In this document: piece after piece, positions 1-10,697 of the stretch
Layout: each line of letters starts with the position of its first letter
Numbering within the stretch: position 1 is the first letter of the stretch
Assembly: GCA_013339765.2 (NCBI GenBank)
Contig: JABSTR010001168.1
Coordinates: forward strand, 56,743 to 120,742
Direction: 5' to 3'
Origin: Haemaphysalis longicornis
Lineage: Eukaryota; Arthropoda; Arachnida; Ixodida; Ixodidae
DNA length: 64,000 nucleotides
Made by a program: the position numbers and the translations under genes
Notes under the pieces: model-generated
Databases searched by the model: none
What the model was told of the DNA's origin: nothing
The model's input: only the letters and a program-made list of their open reading frames with translations

Positions 1-980
1 TCTTCGGGTTTCAGCAGCGAAAGCGACACTCCACCGAACTCGTCCATAACCTGATACCCCTGTTTAACACGAGCCCTAAGAAATGCAAAAGTATGGAAGC
101 TGTGAATCGAGATACGAATAAAAAACAGTGGAGCAAAAAATTAATGTTTTCTGCGATGCTTGTGGGGCCAACCTATGCTTCGAAGAACTGTGTGATGTGA
201 TAGGGTGAAAAAATCAAGACTATGGACAATCCACTAGAAGTGTGCGGCGCAACAAAGACAATGATGGTTGAATGGTATCGTGATGACGAAGAGGAAAGCG
301 GAGGAGGAGAAAGAAGACGTTGAGAATCGGAGGGCAGCGCAGCGCACTCGCTGTTAGTGATCAAGTCTTAAGGTTCTGCGGCCTGTCGACCAGACGGCCA
401 GAACCACGGTGTCCTGCGTCTGTCGACCGGACAGTCAGGCACCACGTCCGCACCCTCCACAAGAGGCCGAGGAAGCATCGTGCCGCAGCTCTCTGCATCC
501 ACTGCTTCACCTGACAACACAGATGTCTCCACTTCGCCTCTGCAACCACAGCGAGACTTGTTGAATCGTAAGACTGGCACCCTTTCCACTTTGTTTATCG
601 GTTACGAATTGGACTGTTCTGTTGTCCGCATCATTTCCGCCACCTGAAGATTTCAACTGTACTCTGCATGTGTTTGTGTTGCGCCTCCCGGCATCTTTAT
701 TGTCAGTCATAAATGTTCTTCCTCGCATAGTTACGAACCGTGCTGCAGTCTCTGATCTGTACCTCCGAGTACCTCGTCTCGAGTCTCCGAAACCTCATAA
801 CATCACAAACTGCTTTGCACAGTGGTGCGAAACCGACTGGTGCTACCAGTTTTTTTTTTTTTTTTGGTAGATCAAGGAATTTTACAGTTAGGTGTTTGAT
901 ATTTGCAGGAGTTTTGCAGTGATAGTGTATGCTCAAAATGTATATCTTAAATTTTTTTGTACGTTTTTTACGTGTGGAGC
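1..980. other. Presumed upstream intron of the EGLN gene, no gene seen
   Basis: This stretch lies 5' of the first recognisable EGLN exon. Short open frames occur on both strands, but none resembles a protein family, and none is flanked by a splice pair that would join the gene. A T-run sits near 850. The MYND zinc finger expected at the N-terminus of some EGLN proteins was not recognised here, so the 5' exons are probably outside the window. It is most likely intronic. Confidence 0.5.
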
Positions 981-989
981 AAGATCGAC

Positions 990-1228
990 CCGCCACGGTG
1001 GCTCAGTGGCTAAGGCGTTGCGCTGCTGAGCACAAGGTCGCGGGTTCGATTCCCGGCCGCGGCGGCCGCTTTTCTGATGGAGGCGAAAAGCAAAAACGCC
1101 CGTGTGTGCGAGATTTCGGCGCACGTTAAAGATCCCCAGGTGGTCGAAATTAATCCGGAGCCCTCCACTACGGCGCGCCTCATCGCCTGCGTTGCGTCGG
1201 CGCGTTAAACCCTACAATCAATCAAATG
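990..1228 (+). mobile_element. Ruka-type tRNA-derived SINE, intact copy with TSD
   Basis: The copy has an RNA polymerase III A box (TGGCTCAGTGG, 999-1009) and a B box (GGTTCGATTCC, 1043-1053) in a tRNA-like head. A non-tRNA body follows, ending in a short CAATCAATCAA tail. It is flanked by a perfect 9-bp target site duplication, aagatcgac, at 981-989 and 1229-1237. The head and body match the tick SINE known as Ruka as I remember it. Being non-autonomous, it would rely on a LINE's reverse transcriptase. This is the cleanest of several copies in the window. Confidence 0.88.
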
Positions 1229-2097
1229 AAGATCGACATTTTGCTTATTTTTTTTTGTTTGTCCCAGAACGTTTCTGTGTGACTTTTTCTCTTTTCAAAT
1301 AAAAATTTCTGTTTAAAACAATTACCACTGCAAAGGAAATTTACACTTCTACTATTGCACCTATAGGAAATTTACACTTCTACTATTGCACTCTCCACCT
1401 ATAGGTTGCACATTTTTTGCGACTGGGAAAAAATTGTTTGCTAGACTACCCAAAATCGCTGCTCTTCCTGTTGGCAGGGAAGGGTTAAGTGCTCCATTCT
1501 GTGAAAAACGTAGCAGCTGTAGTCTTGTGGTTGAAGAAAATGACTGCCGCAGTAAACAAAAAGTAAACAAAAAAGTAAAGTAAACAAAAAACGTGTGATC
1601 TAAAGGGATTTGAGCAGTAGCAGCCCAGTGCTCCACCACACGCCATGCTGTCTTTTTTTTTTTCTTTAATGCATGGAAATTTTTGAAAACTTCGAAAGAC
1701 AAGACACTTAACACACAATATAAACACTAACAGACAGCAAAGGGCAAGGACATCAGTCGAACAAAGATCAAAACTCAGGCAAGCAAATGCTCCGCACCAA
1801 CCCGAAAAATGCACTTGGTCGGCCTAGGGAGTTCCGCATGCCGATCAGTCATGCGGCACTTCCACAAGCTAAAGAATCCTAGGAGAACGAAAACGTCATA
1901 TGGCACCCGATTAACATCTTCAAATGGCAGGAAGCGAATGGTGTACGGGGTGATGTCAATGTCCTTTTTTAGTGTCCGCTGCAAAGCGTCCCAGGAGAAC
2001 ACAGCGTCCCGGCACAACACAAAACAACGATCAATTGTCTCTGGTTGATTACAGAGGCGACAATTGTCCACCAAAGAATAGACATTCCTTTTAGATG

Positions 2098-2345
2098 CTC
2101 TTGCCGGCGGCCCTGTCCTGCGTCTCTCCTCCGCTCGCCTCCTCTCCTCTCTCCCAACATCTGCGGTACTCTCTCTCTCCGCAGTCTCCTCTCCTTCGGG
2201 CGCGCTGCGCATAGAAGCGGAGTGCCGCGCTCCGGCCGGTCTCTCAGTCGACGGTCGTACGTGCTTGTGCTTGCTCTCTTGCCGTACCCGACGCCAATGG
2301 AACCCCCTTCAGCGTCGCATCACACCAGGGTTCCCGCGAGGGGAG
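2098..2345. mobile_element. GC-rich insertion of unknown type inside the LINE C-terminus
   Basis: LINE protein similarity stops near 2345 (after a GSAKK segment on the - strand) and resumes near 2097 (NVYSLVDNCRLC). The sequence between is GC- and pyrimidine-rich and does not fit the LINE. No clear terminal repeats or target duplication were found, so the boundaries are approximate. It may be a partial LTR or another small insertion. Confidence 0.4.
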
Positions 2346-3322
2346 GTGGGCGTAATTTTTTCGCAGAGCCATGTCTTAACTGGGAGTGTGGAAGGATGAA
2401 GCTTGAAGAAAAATGTTTTTGGATTTGGGGGGGACACATGCTCATTACGCGTGTTAAAACATTGCTTTTCTGGTGGCCTAAGTAAGGCTGCCGATAAACA
2501 GGCACCAGCAATAGACTTTCAATAAGAGTGTTCGTCATAGTTTTCCTTGACATGCTGAGCAGATATTGCAAGGTAAGAAAGTTAAATGACTGCACGACCT
2601 CTTTGAGAAATCCCCATGCAGGCTTCGTATTGACTTTGCCCGTGCATACAAGCAAAAAAGGCAAATGGAAACTTGCGCGCTGCTGAAGTACAGTTAGTAA
2701 AAATGGGTGATCAACCAATTTGTAGACACAAGTTGGTGCACAAACAAATGCATGAGCCCAACACCCCCTGCCTCTAAAGGAAGAAACAAGTTTAGGTTCC
2801 CATTGAGAGCCCTACACAAATGTTGCAAAAACTCTACGTTGGGCCTCAACTTTTGCTCGCGCACAGTGAAGCACTTGAAGCACATAAAAGAGCTTTGTGG
2901 CAAGGAAGATGTTACACACTCTTGCACGTGCAAACTCAGAGAGGTCGCGCCCATTCCATGCCTGCGATGCACGCTTAACTTGCGTGAGTGCTGATGACCA
3001 ATGAGGCCCTGTGTTCCGTATTTGATGTAAAAGCACGCCGAGGTACTGAAGTGGCCGCTATCCCAAATAATACCAGCGAATCTGGATGGTTTTGTTCCCC
3101 ATTGTCCCATCCAAAATCCCTTAGTTTTTTCCATATTAACATTCGCTCCAGACACATCGCAGAACTGCTCAGTCACTCTAAGGGCTTCCTGGACACTCCT
3201 TTTGTCAGCGCAAAAATACGCCATATCATCTGCATAAGCAAGCACCTTGACTTCGCACGATTGTAAGCAAAAACCTTTCACTCTTTGACTCTGCTGAATG
3301 CTGAGACTAAGAGGCTCGAGGT

Positions 3323-3835
3323 TGTGGGAATTGCGGAGCTCCGCCATCTTTCCTATCCCTCTCGGCCCGCCACGGAGGCGAGAGGGGTGGTACCTCTCTC
3401 TCCGCGGTCGCGCGTTTTCCCCTCCGGGAGGATGCCCGTGAGAGCGGGGGGCGCTGCCGAACCCCTCACGTGACAGGTTTTGCCCGGAAGTTCCGGCGGC
3501 CGGCCTGGTCCGGGACGGGCGACTCTTGGTATACGAACCATCGTCGGGAGTGGCCGTAAGTACGACTCGCTCCTTTTTGGCCTGCCTTTGTCCGCCCTCG
3601 CGCCTGTCTCTCCCGTCCTGGCTAAGGTGGTATTGGCGGTGTAGAACGACGCGCCCGACGTCTCCTTTATTGCATTGCAATAAACGTCGGAGTGGGCGAA
3701 TTCTGTGTCCTGTGTTCCTTGCTGTTCGCTGCCGCTACGCCAAGTTGGCGATCCGTGGCGGTGTTCAGTGGAGCTAGCCTTGCGGCCGAATCTCGAGGAT
3801 CGAGCTAGGCCGCCGTAAGAACCCTGGTCCCCGCA
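3323..3835 (+). mobile_element. Solo LTR inserted in the LINE reverse transcriptase
   Basis: A 513-bp unit begins TGTGGGAATT and ends TCCCCGCA. It is flanked by an exact 4-bp duplication, aggt, at 3319-3322 and 3836-3839. LINE coding sequence resumes in the same RT motif on either side once the unit and one copy of the duplication are set aside. A polyadenylation signal (aataaa, about 3679) lies on the + strand, which gives the orientation. TG...CA ends, a 4-bp TSD, this length and no internal coding region fit a solo LTR of a Ty3-like element left by LTR-LTR recombination. It is younger than the LINE. Confidence 0.8.
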
Positions 3836-5165
3836 AGGTACAATGCAAACAACAGCGGTGACAGGGGGCCGCCTTGTCTGGCAGACGACTTGATCGCAGT
3901 CAGCTCAGACAGAATACGATTGACATTGACTGTGTACTGCACCGATCATAGCACAGCTTGATGCCCTTATATAACACATCACCTAAGTTGACTGCTGCCA
4001 GAAGTGCGAATAGGAGATCATGAGAAACCCGATCAAACGCTTTTGCAAGGTCAATTTGTATTAGGGCCACCTGATCTACCGAATCGGACCCGCACTCCAA
4101 GACAGACACCGGCAAGAAGCTTTCAAAGAACCTTTCAGTTCTGGACCGAATTAAGGCACCATGATACTTTTCAGTGACATATTTTTGCAATTGTCCTTTA
4201 ACAATCCCAATTTCTTCCAAAGTTGATCCCGCATTGACTGCTTCCAGTTCGTGAAGCGCCACCAATGTACGGGAAAGTTCACGTACATGAAAGCGTTTTA
4301 AAAACGAAAGCCGAGCTGACTCCTCTATTGCGTCATTCCTAATTTTCTGTTTAAAGAGATAGTTCGGGAGTTGTTAGAATATAGTGTAAGCAATCAGATA
4401 CCCTTTTGCAAAAAATTTCGTCAGCCAGTAGAGAGGTATTAAGTTTCCACAGATCCCATTGAGGGGGCTTGTTACGTGGTCTTGACCTGCCGAAGTAGAT
4501 TGAGACCATACAGTGGTCAGTAAAAAATATTGGACGTACATTATAGTCCGAAACGCCAGAAACTTCCTCTGCTGATATATATACTATCCTGTCAAGGCGG
4601 CCATTTAAGCTGCACTGAAAATGAGTAAAGTGCACTGCACTTCCTTTCATCTGACTGACATCAACAAGACCATGCTCGTGCACTACATCGGCCAGTGTGG
4701 CTGCACTGCGGTCATAGCGTGCAGCTGGCCTAGAGTGATCATGCTCACTGCAGACACAGTTGAAATTGCCCATAAAGAGAAGCTTTCGTTGTGTTCGAAG
4801 GAACTGCCCCAGCGACAAGAAAAAGGTTCTCGACAATTAACTGGTGCATAGAGGCAAATGATACGCCATTCAACACCCCCAAGGACAAGGTGCAGCAGAG
4901 ACGAGAAAACCCTACTTGCCAGACAAGCCTGCGGAATGAGTGACGCATACACTATAACGTTCTAAAAAGGGCTCTAATGTGGCCGCTGTGTCCTCATCAC
5001 CGCAAAGCTTTGTCTCCTGAATAGCGGCGATGCTTACGTCCATCTGTTTAAGGAGACGGTAAGAGCTGATACTGTCTTCTCCTGTTCCTCTCACATTAAG
5101 TGTGGCAGCGTGCAATGCCGTGACACTTGCCATCCCGTTGGAGCAGCTTACGTAGTTCCTCCTCC

Positions 5166-6066
5166 AGCTGAACCACCCTTGTGGCTGGCCTTGGACGATT
5201 GAGGCTTAACGTGCCGTCATGGAACAAACGTTGTCATTCTTGTAGTTCCATATCCATTTGGGGGACTGGCCAGCAGGACTGGCAATCGGGCTAGCTGGTT
5301 CATGGTGGAACAACAGCGCAAAGACGACATACTTAAAAAAACGAAGGGAGACAGGAAAAATGGGCATATATATGCACATATATTCATGAGTGTATATAGT
5401 ACGTTTCTCCTGTGGATTAAAGAAATCAGTTGCTAGTCCCTTCTTTTTTTTTGAGTCCTTGTGCTGTTTCTTCATCAGGATTGGCCAGGATTCAGGAGGC
5501 TTGAGGGTTAATGTGATTGTAAACGTGCAAGCTGATTGTGATGACACGTGAGTGGAACAGGGGCATGTGACCAGCCCTGATTCTAGGGTGTGTGCCAGTG
5601 TGCTCGCTGTGAGAGAGTGGAACGAAAGCACTTCGTCCCGTCCCTTGTCTGTTGAAGGAGAAAGCGAGGAACCAGACATTGACGCAGGCTAGCAAAAGAG
5701 AAAGCTGTCCAATTGATTTGTGCCGAAAAACTAACAAAGGAACAACGGTTTAGCAGTAAAGTTGTTTTTAAGCATCGCTGAGTTTTTGCCTTTGAAGCAT
5801 GCAAGCAGACTTGAGTGCCCAGGGGAATTTCTTTTCAACGAAATTGTCTTACCAAAGGGTTTTCAATTTTCTACACAAGTGGAAGAACAGAAACAGAATC
5901 AGAATGGGGCAACAACAGCTTTTTTATTCAGCTGCAGAGGGAAAAAAAACTGCGCGGTTGTCACCTGTGTTATTTTGGGTATTTGGGGGAAGAATAGGAC
6001 GCAACATGATGCACAATTTTTTGTTTTCCTGAAACTTGTTGTGCTTCTTCCACATTTGCGGTGCAG
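5166..6066. other. Intron sequence before the first recognised EGLN exon
   Basis: No gene is recognised. A short run of alternating TATA-like repeats sits near 5366-5400. The last 40 bases hold a pyrimidine-rich tract and end in gcggtgcag, the acceptor for the exon at 6067. Open frames crossing the exon on the - strand are antisense shadows of its GC-rich coding sequence. Confidence 0.6.
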
Positions 6067-6236
6067 CCCGGACGCAGCAGCAGCAGCCGTGCCCCTCTTC
6101 CCCCCCGGCCCAGCTGCCGACGTCCAAGTGGCTGCAGCGCATGTGTGGCAGCGTGATCCACGACCTGAACACCTTCGGCATCTGCGTCATCGACAACTTC
6201 CTCGGCCAGGAGAGGGGCTCCATGGTGCTGGACGAG
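6067..6236 (+). CDS. EGLN: HIF prolyl hydroxylase (EGLN/PHD), first exon in window (start of catalytic region)
   Basis: EGLN enzymes are Fe(II)/2-oxoglutarate dioxygenases that hydroxylate a proline of HIF-alpha in normal oxygen, marking it for VHL-dependent degradation. This exon encodes a Q/P/S-rich linker (RTQQQQPCPSSPPAQ) and then a segment with WLQRMCGSVIHDLNTFGICV and IDNFLGQERG. These match the helix and strand that open the PHD catalytic domain; vertebrate proteins have HGICVVDDFLG here. The acceptor is gcag at 6063-6066. The donor is gacgag|gtac, with the intron starting at 6237. The exon starts after one base of a split codon and ends in phase 0. The upstream exon is not in the window. 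Confidence 0.9.
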
Positions 6237-9200
6237 GTACTTGCAGGGTATATTTTTTGTATCCTGCAAATTGGCTCTTCTTCTTTTGCAAAAATTGGCT
6301 GCTAGCCCCGTTCATTTATTTTACATTGGCTTTAAACCTGCCATAGCCTTGCTGGAACTTTATTTTTCTTTCTTCTTTGGGGGGGAACACAGAATTTTCA
6401 GAACGGTTAAATGGGCTAATGTAATTGGTGTGTTAACTTCCCGTTGGCATCCCTGTTGGATGTGTAGAAGTACGGATGGCCGAGCGGTAGGAAGTGACTA
6501 CCGCGAACAGTAGGCCATCAGGCCCGCGAAAGACATGAGAACATGCCAACCCGTTTGCCCAGAACGGCCACTCGCCGCTGTGCCAGGCTTGCATGGGTGA
6601 ACATAAAACTATCAGCGCCGCGTGGGGGCGCTGCGCATGTGCTAACATTGTAACAATCCCGGTGATGTGATTTTTCGTGGAACTAGACGGCCCGCCACTA
6701 TGATCGGCCAGTCATCTTTCTGAGCAGCCGCTTTGACATCGTACAGACATCGCCGTCATGTGGCTCGGTATTCGCCACTGCCTCTTCTGCTCTTCTTAAT
6801 AGGCCTCCATTTTCTTATCCAAGTTTGTCATTATTGTTTGTCCCGGGGTTATTGGGACAAAGCAGTCTTTTTTGTCAGAAACGAGCCAAATTTCCGTGGG
6901 CCCTTGAACCAAATCAAACGGCAGCTCTCCCAGTGGAAGTAAAACTGTACACAGTGCAGGTTACTGCAGTAGGACGTACTAAAGAAGCATGCTCGGCATT
7001 TGCAGCCTGGTGCACAGATGCAGCTGAACACGGAAACAAGACATATTGACAGCACTGCCCCTCGTCTGTTTCCGCGTTTCAACAGCGGGGGAAGCGCCGC
7101 TTCCTAGGGCGGCCAGGTAACGTCACAAGCCTGGCTTAATTAAGCATTTGTCCCGAGAGAGGAAGCCGGGACATTTCACAGCTATCATTTTGTCCACCTG
7201 TGGCTCCCGCAATGTGCCGTTGCCTGCTATATGTTCCCCGAGCAGTTCTGCAGTGGGCAGCAAATCCTGCATGCAAGAAAGCGTGTAGACTAGCGGGACG
7301 TTATCCCGGATATTGTTAACCGTGCTTCACTGAGTGCACCGTCACATCTGTCCTGTGCGGGGCTCATCAGCAAGCTCAAAAGTTGCGGCTGCCTGCATTG
7401 TAAACATTGTGTAATTATTATAAACAATCGGAGCCCAAGATGCCAGGGACTGTTTACAGGTTTTGTGCAAGACGAAGAAGACGTTGCCCTTTTTTGCTGA
7501 CTTTGGCTTCAGAAGCAAAAAGAAGGCATGTGGCAAGCCAAGCCCAGCCAAGTAGAAGAATGCTCCTACCTTATGGTGACTACAAGGGGGAGGTGGCGTG
7601 ATGGGAAGGCGATTCTTCGTTTCATGACCCCCAACAGCTCTTCGACGCCTGTTGAAAGCGAAGCGCACGTAACGAGTGGGGTTGGCGTATGACCAGGCGT
7701 GTTCACTTGGTTGGAAATGTGCTTTCCATTCCGTCGTTTGTTTATTAGCTTGCGCACGTGTTTTCTTGTGCCTTGTAGGCTGAGTTTGCCACTTTTTGAA
7801 CACTAATTTTCTGTCAGTACTGAATGCAGCAAGCTAAAGCTCAATGAGCACTGGTGTAAAACGGAAACCATCGCCGACGCACTGCTTTTCACAAAGAATT
7901 CTCGTTGCTGACCTAAAATTGCGAGTGATGCAATCCCTACCATTTATCCCAACATCTATGAGTATTTATCAGAAAAACCACCTTAGAAAAGCGCCTACAG
8001 GATACGGGTGGCCTACCTGATACGGCGACGACGACAACATGGTAGCATCGTCGCCTCTTTGTATGACGACGCTACCGACGCCCATGGAGACGAAAGCGCT
8101 CCTAACAACTCCCTGACCGTCCCTGATGTCGCAAATTGTGAACCGCAAAGCGTCTATTTGACAAAGCACGAGATTGCTGGGGCTGATAGTGTTGCAGCGT
8201 TTAAAGTTTGTACCATGGATAACCGGAACTTCGCATTCGAAAAAGTCGTTTTCTTCACTGCAGTCGAGTGCAGTGTTGAAGCGGAAGTTTTCGTTCAAGC
8301 CGCACTAGTAAATGTTGTAGAGATCACTAACAGTGCAATGGCGCAAGAGCTGCTTGTGGAAGCGGATACCGTGCAAAGGATTTGGCGAAAAGGGTGAGTT
8401 TCCTGCTAACCCCAAACGCCAAAAAAAGACTTGTGGTGGGAAGACCTGTGGGGCTAAAATTATGAGTGCTGTATTGGGAGAGTAAATTACAGTGGAATCT
8501 CGGTCATACGAATCTCAAGGGGCGGCAAAAAAATTCGTATCATCAGAAAACGAGAAAAAATGGAAATGCGCCGCGCATGCGGCAGGCGGCGGCAACATGG
8601 CGCCGGCTCTTGCCGTGAAGAGGTGCAGGTAGCTTCAGCGACCGCTTCTAACCTTTTGTTAAAATGCAGCTCAAGATGTAAACTAAATTGCTCATGCGGT
8701 AAAAAGGAGCTGACAGTGTTGGAGAAAACTGCACTCTAAAATATCATCCGCGCCAAATATCCACCGCGGAGGTGGCCCAGCCAGCTGCTGCGCGTGCTTT
8801 CAAACTGCCGCCGTGAAGAGCGCGCCTCCCCATTGGCGCAAGTCGGCAGGCTCCTCCCACTGCCGCGCATCATTTTCCGAGCGAGGTAGAATCTGACACA
8901 GGGGCGAAATCGTCGACGTCGACACGGGCGTCAAAAGAACGTGCGCTCATCGCCGACGCGACGCACACACACGAACTCAAGCGTGAACCGCATGCAATTC
9001 GTGCGCGTCGGTTTACGCCTGCGTCGACGATTTCACCCCAGCGTCAGATTCTACCTCGCTCGGATAATGATGCGCGACGCGCGCGGCAGTGGCGCGGCGG
9101 TGGCAGTGGCAACGTGTCGTCCTCTGTACGACGCCTGTTCCAGGAGACTCGCTTTTTTGATGGCTGACAAAATGGCTGCCCGGAGGCTCGACGTACCGTG

Positions 9201-9725
9201 TCGGCCATCATACTCGCTCCGCCCTGCCGGCTGAGTAAGCCGCGATGAACGAGTCTCGAACTCCGCAGAATGCGTTACACACCGTGGTCTGGTTGTTTTC
9301 TTTCGAATGGGTGAGACAAATTCAGTTAGTTATATCCATTGGCAGGTCAGTTTCACTTTGTTACAAGGAGCTTTCAAGTGTGTCGAGATTTCAAGGGGAA
9401 TTTATTATACTTGGTCATATCCCGTTACGTTATAATAACGATGTTTGAGTGTATAGTTCAAAACTCCACATCGATGCCATGTGTCAAGAACAGTCCGTGG
9501 TTGGCCTCCCCATGTTGGAACCAAACTGCGGCAAGCATGTGGCCAGTTGAAGTAATTCTCAAGTGCTTACCAAATTTACTGTTTGCTCACTTGAAAAGCA
9601 ACGTGGTGGTGGGAGTTGCAAACTAATGACGGGGGCAAGAGAGAAGTAAGCGAAAACGAAGACGGCAGGAGGCGCTTCCCAATGTATTACCAACTTTCCC
9701 AAGCTTGAGAAGCAAGCTTTGCTTT
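6237..9725. other. First part of EGLN intron (6237-13003), little recognisable content
   Basis: No conserved gene was found. An open frame at 8008-8397 (+, 129 codons) matches no family I know and ends where the flanking sequence gives no obvious splice logic. A DNA-transposon-like terminus (CAGTGGAATCTCGGTCATAC) starts near 8492. A long inverted repeat lies at 8865-9075. Otherwise this is unremarkable tick intron sequence. Confidence 0.5.
8865..9075. repeat. Long imperfect inverted repeat, likely MITE core
   Basis: The left arm, 8865-8918, starts GCGCATCATTTTCCGAGCG. It is nearly the reverse complement of the right arm, 9022-9075. Arms are about 54 bp with a few mismatches, and the spacer is about 100 bp and CG-rich. 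Beyond the arms similarity continues patchily with an indel. The shape fits a foldback element or the core of a miniature DNA transposon. Confidence 0.75.
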
Positions 9726-10445
9726 ATTAAAGGGTCACTAAAGGCTGAATGAAATTTTGTTTTACTTATAGATTATACGTTTCGTAGCACTCTCAGCTTT
9801 TGTTCGACGAACAATGATGCTTTGTTTCCTGAGAAATCCGTAAAGGAAGTTGGCGTTTCTCTTTTTTTCGGGACGTAGACACTGCTGTGTCACCAAGTAG
9901 GAGTGAGGCACCGCAACGGTCTAGAGCAGTTGTCGCTGGGCTACGGTAGCTTTGACATCGCCAAGCCACCGCCGAGAACGTTTGCTGGCTTTCACTTTTA
10001 TTATTTGTCACCGACGGAGTGAGAAATGCTTTTCACCGCTCTAGCGGCCGATGTGCCCGCCTACACCGGACACCTAGACTGCATCACGCAGCCAAAGCCG
10101 CAGCCGCTCGCTCGGCGTCGCTTAAGCGGGAGCCTTCGTCTCGTATTCTTTTCTCTCGCGATGCGCCAACGTGGCATGAAATACACACTTGCTTCCGGCA
10201 TCTGTCTTGAGAGCTTTGGTGGCCGAGGCTCCGCCTGGCCCAAACGTAACAAGGGGAGAGCTACGTGTGCAAGGCTTACTGATTATTTATCAACAGCGGC
10301 TTGCAGAGAATGGAAAAGCACAAGTGGGGATCGTTTGGGTAACCACTGGCAGTGAATGCCCCAACCTTTCACTGACAATAAGGTTCGAACTGGCGCGGGC
10401 ACACTTCCTGTTGGGGATGCCTCGGTGTGTGCCATGGACTTTGCT

Positions 10446-10617
10446 CAGTGGCTAAGGTGCTGAGCATGAGGACGCAGGTTCGATTCCCGACCACAGCGGC
10501 CGCTTTTCTGATGGAGGCGAGAAGCGAAAACGCCCGTTTGTACGTGATCCCCTGCAGGTGGTCCAGATTAATCCGGGCCTTCCACTACGGCGCGTTAAAC
10601 CCTGCAATCAATCACTC
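10446..10617 (+). mobile_element. 5'-truncated, diverged Ruka-type SINE with TSD
   Basis: The copy starts within the A box region (cagtggctaagg), keeps the B box (GGTTCGATTCCC, about 10479-10490) and the body, and ends in a CAATCAATCA tail. A perfect 9-bp duplication, gactttgct, flanks it at 10437-10445 and 10618-10626. Several small deletions in head and body mark it as older than the copy at 990. Confidence 0.82.
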
Positions 10618-10697
10618 GACTTTGCTAATTGTGCACCAATGCTTTTCAAAAATGAAACTGGAAGCATGAAGTGTGAGGACAGCAGGTAGGCCTGCAA

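Larger units (their letters stand above)
1770..5165 (-). mobile_element. Degenerate APE-type non-LTR retrotransposon (LINE), interrupted
   Basis: Read on the - strand from about 5133, the fragments follow LINE order. First comes an N-terminal endonuclease/exonuclease/phosphatase (APE) segment with the motifs LNVRG and AAIQETK. A second endonuclease stretch (4836-4351) has GNFNCV and a C-terminal DH motif. A reverse transcriptase (4265-3200) shows DLAKAFDRVSHD, QGGPLSPLLFALYL and YADDMAYFC. The C-terminal part (2700-2350 and 2095-1775) carries a CCHC-like CRLCNQPETIDRCF segment. Frames are broken by shifts and stops, so this is a dead copy. The RT is split by a solo LTR at 3323-3835, and extra GC-rich sequence at about 2098-2345 separates the last two protein blocks. 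The clade is uncertain; the endonuclease and C-terminus look L1/Tx1-like more than CR1-like. Confidence 0.8.

Noticed and set aside
1775..2212. 145-codon - strand frame with an Arg/Glu-rich start as a separate gene
   Set aside because: Its second half is the LINE C-terminal zinc segment and its first half is the GC-rich insertion read by chance.
2694..3680. 328-codon - strand open frame as one gene
   Set aside because: It is a chance fusion of solo-LTR sequence with the LINE reverse transcriptase; the TSD at 3319-3322 marks the join.
5924..6269. 99-codon - strand open frames
   Set aside because: These are antisense shadows of the EGLN exon at 6067-6236 and its flanks.
6473..6540. tRNA-Ser/Leu-like start (GATGGCCGAGCGGTAGG)
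   Set aside because: No B box, T arm or acceptor pairing follows, so it is neither a tRNA nor a clear SINE head.
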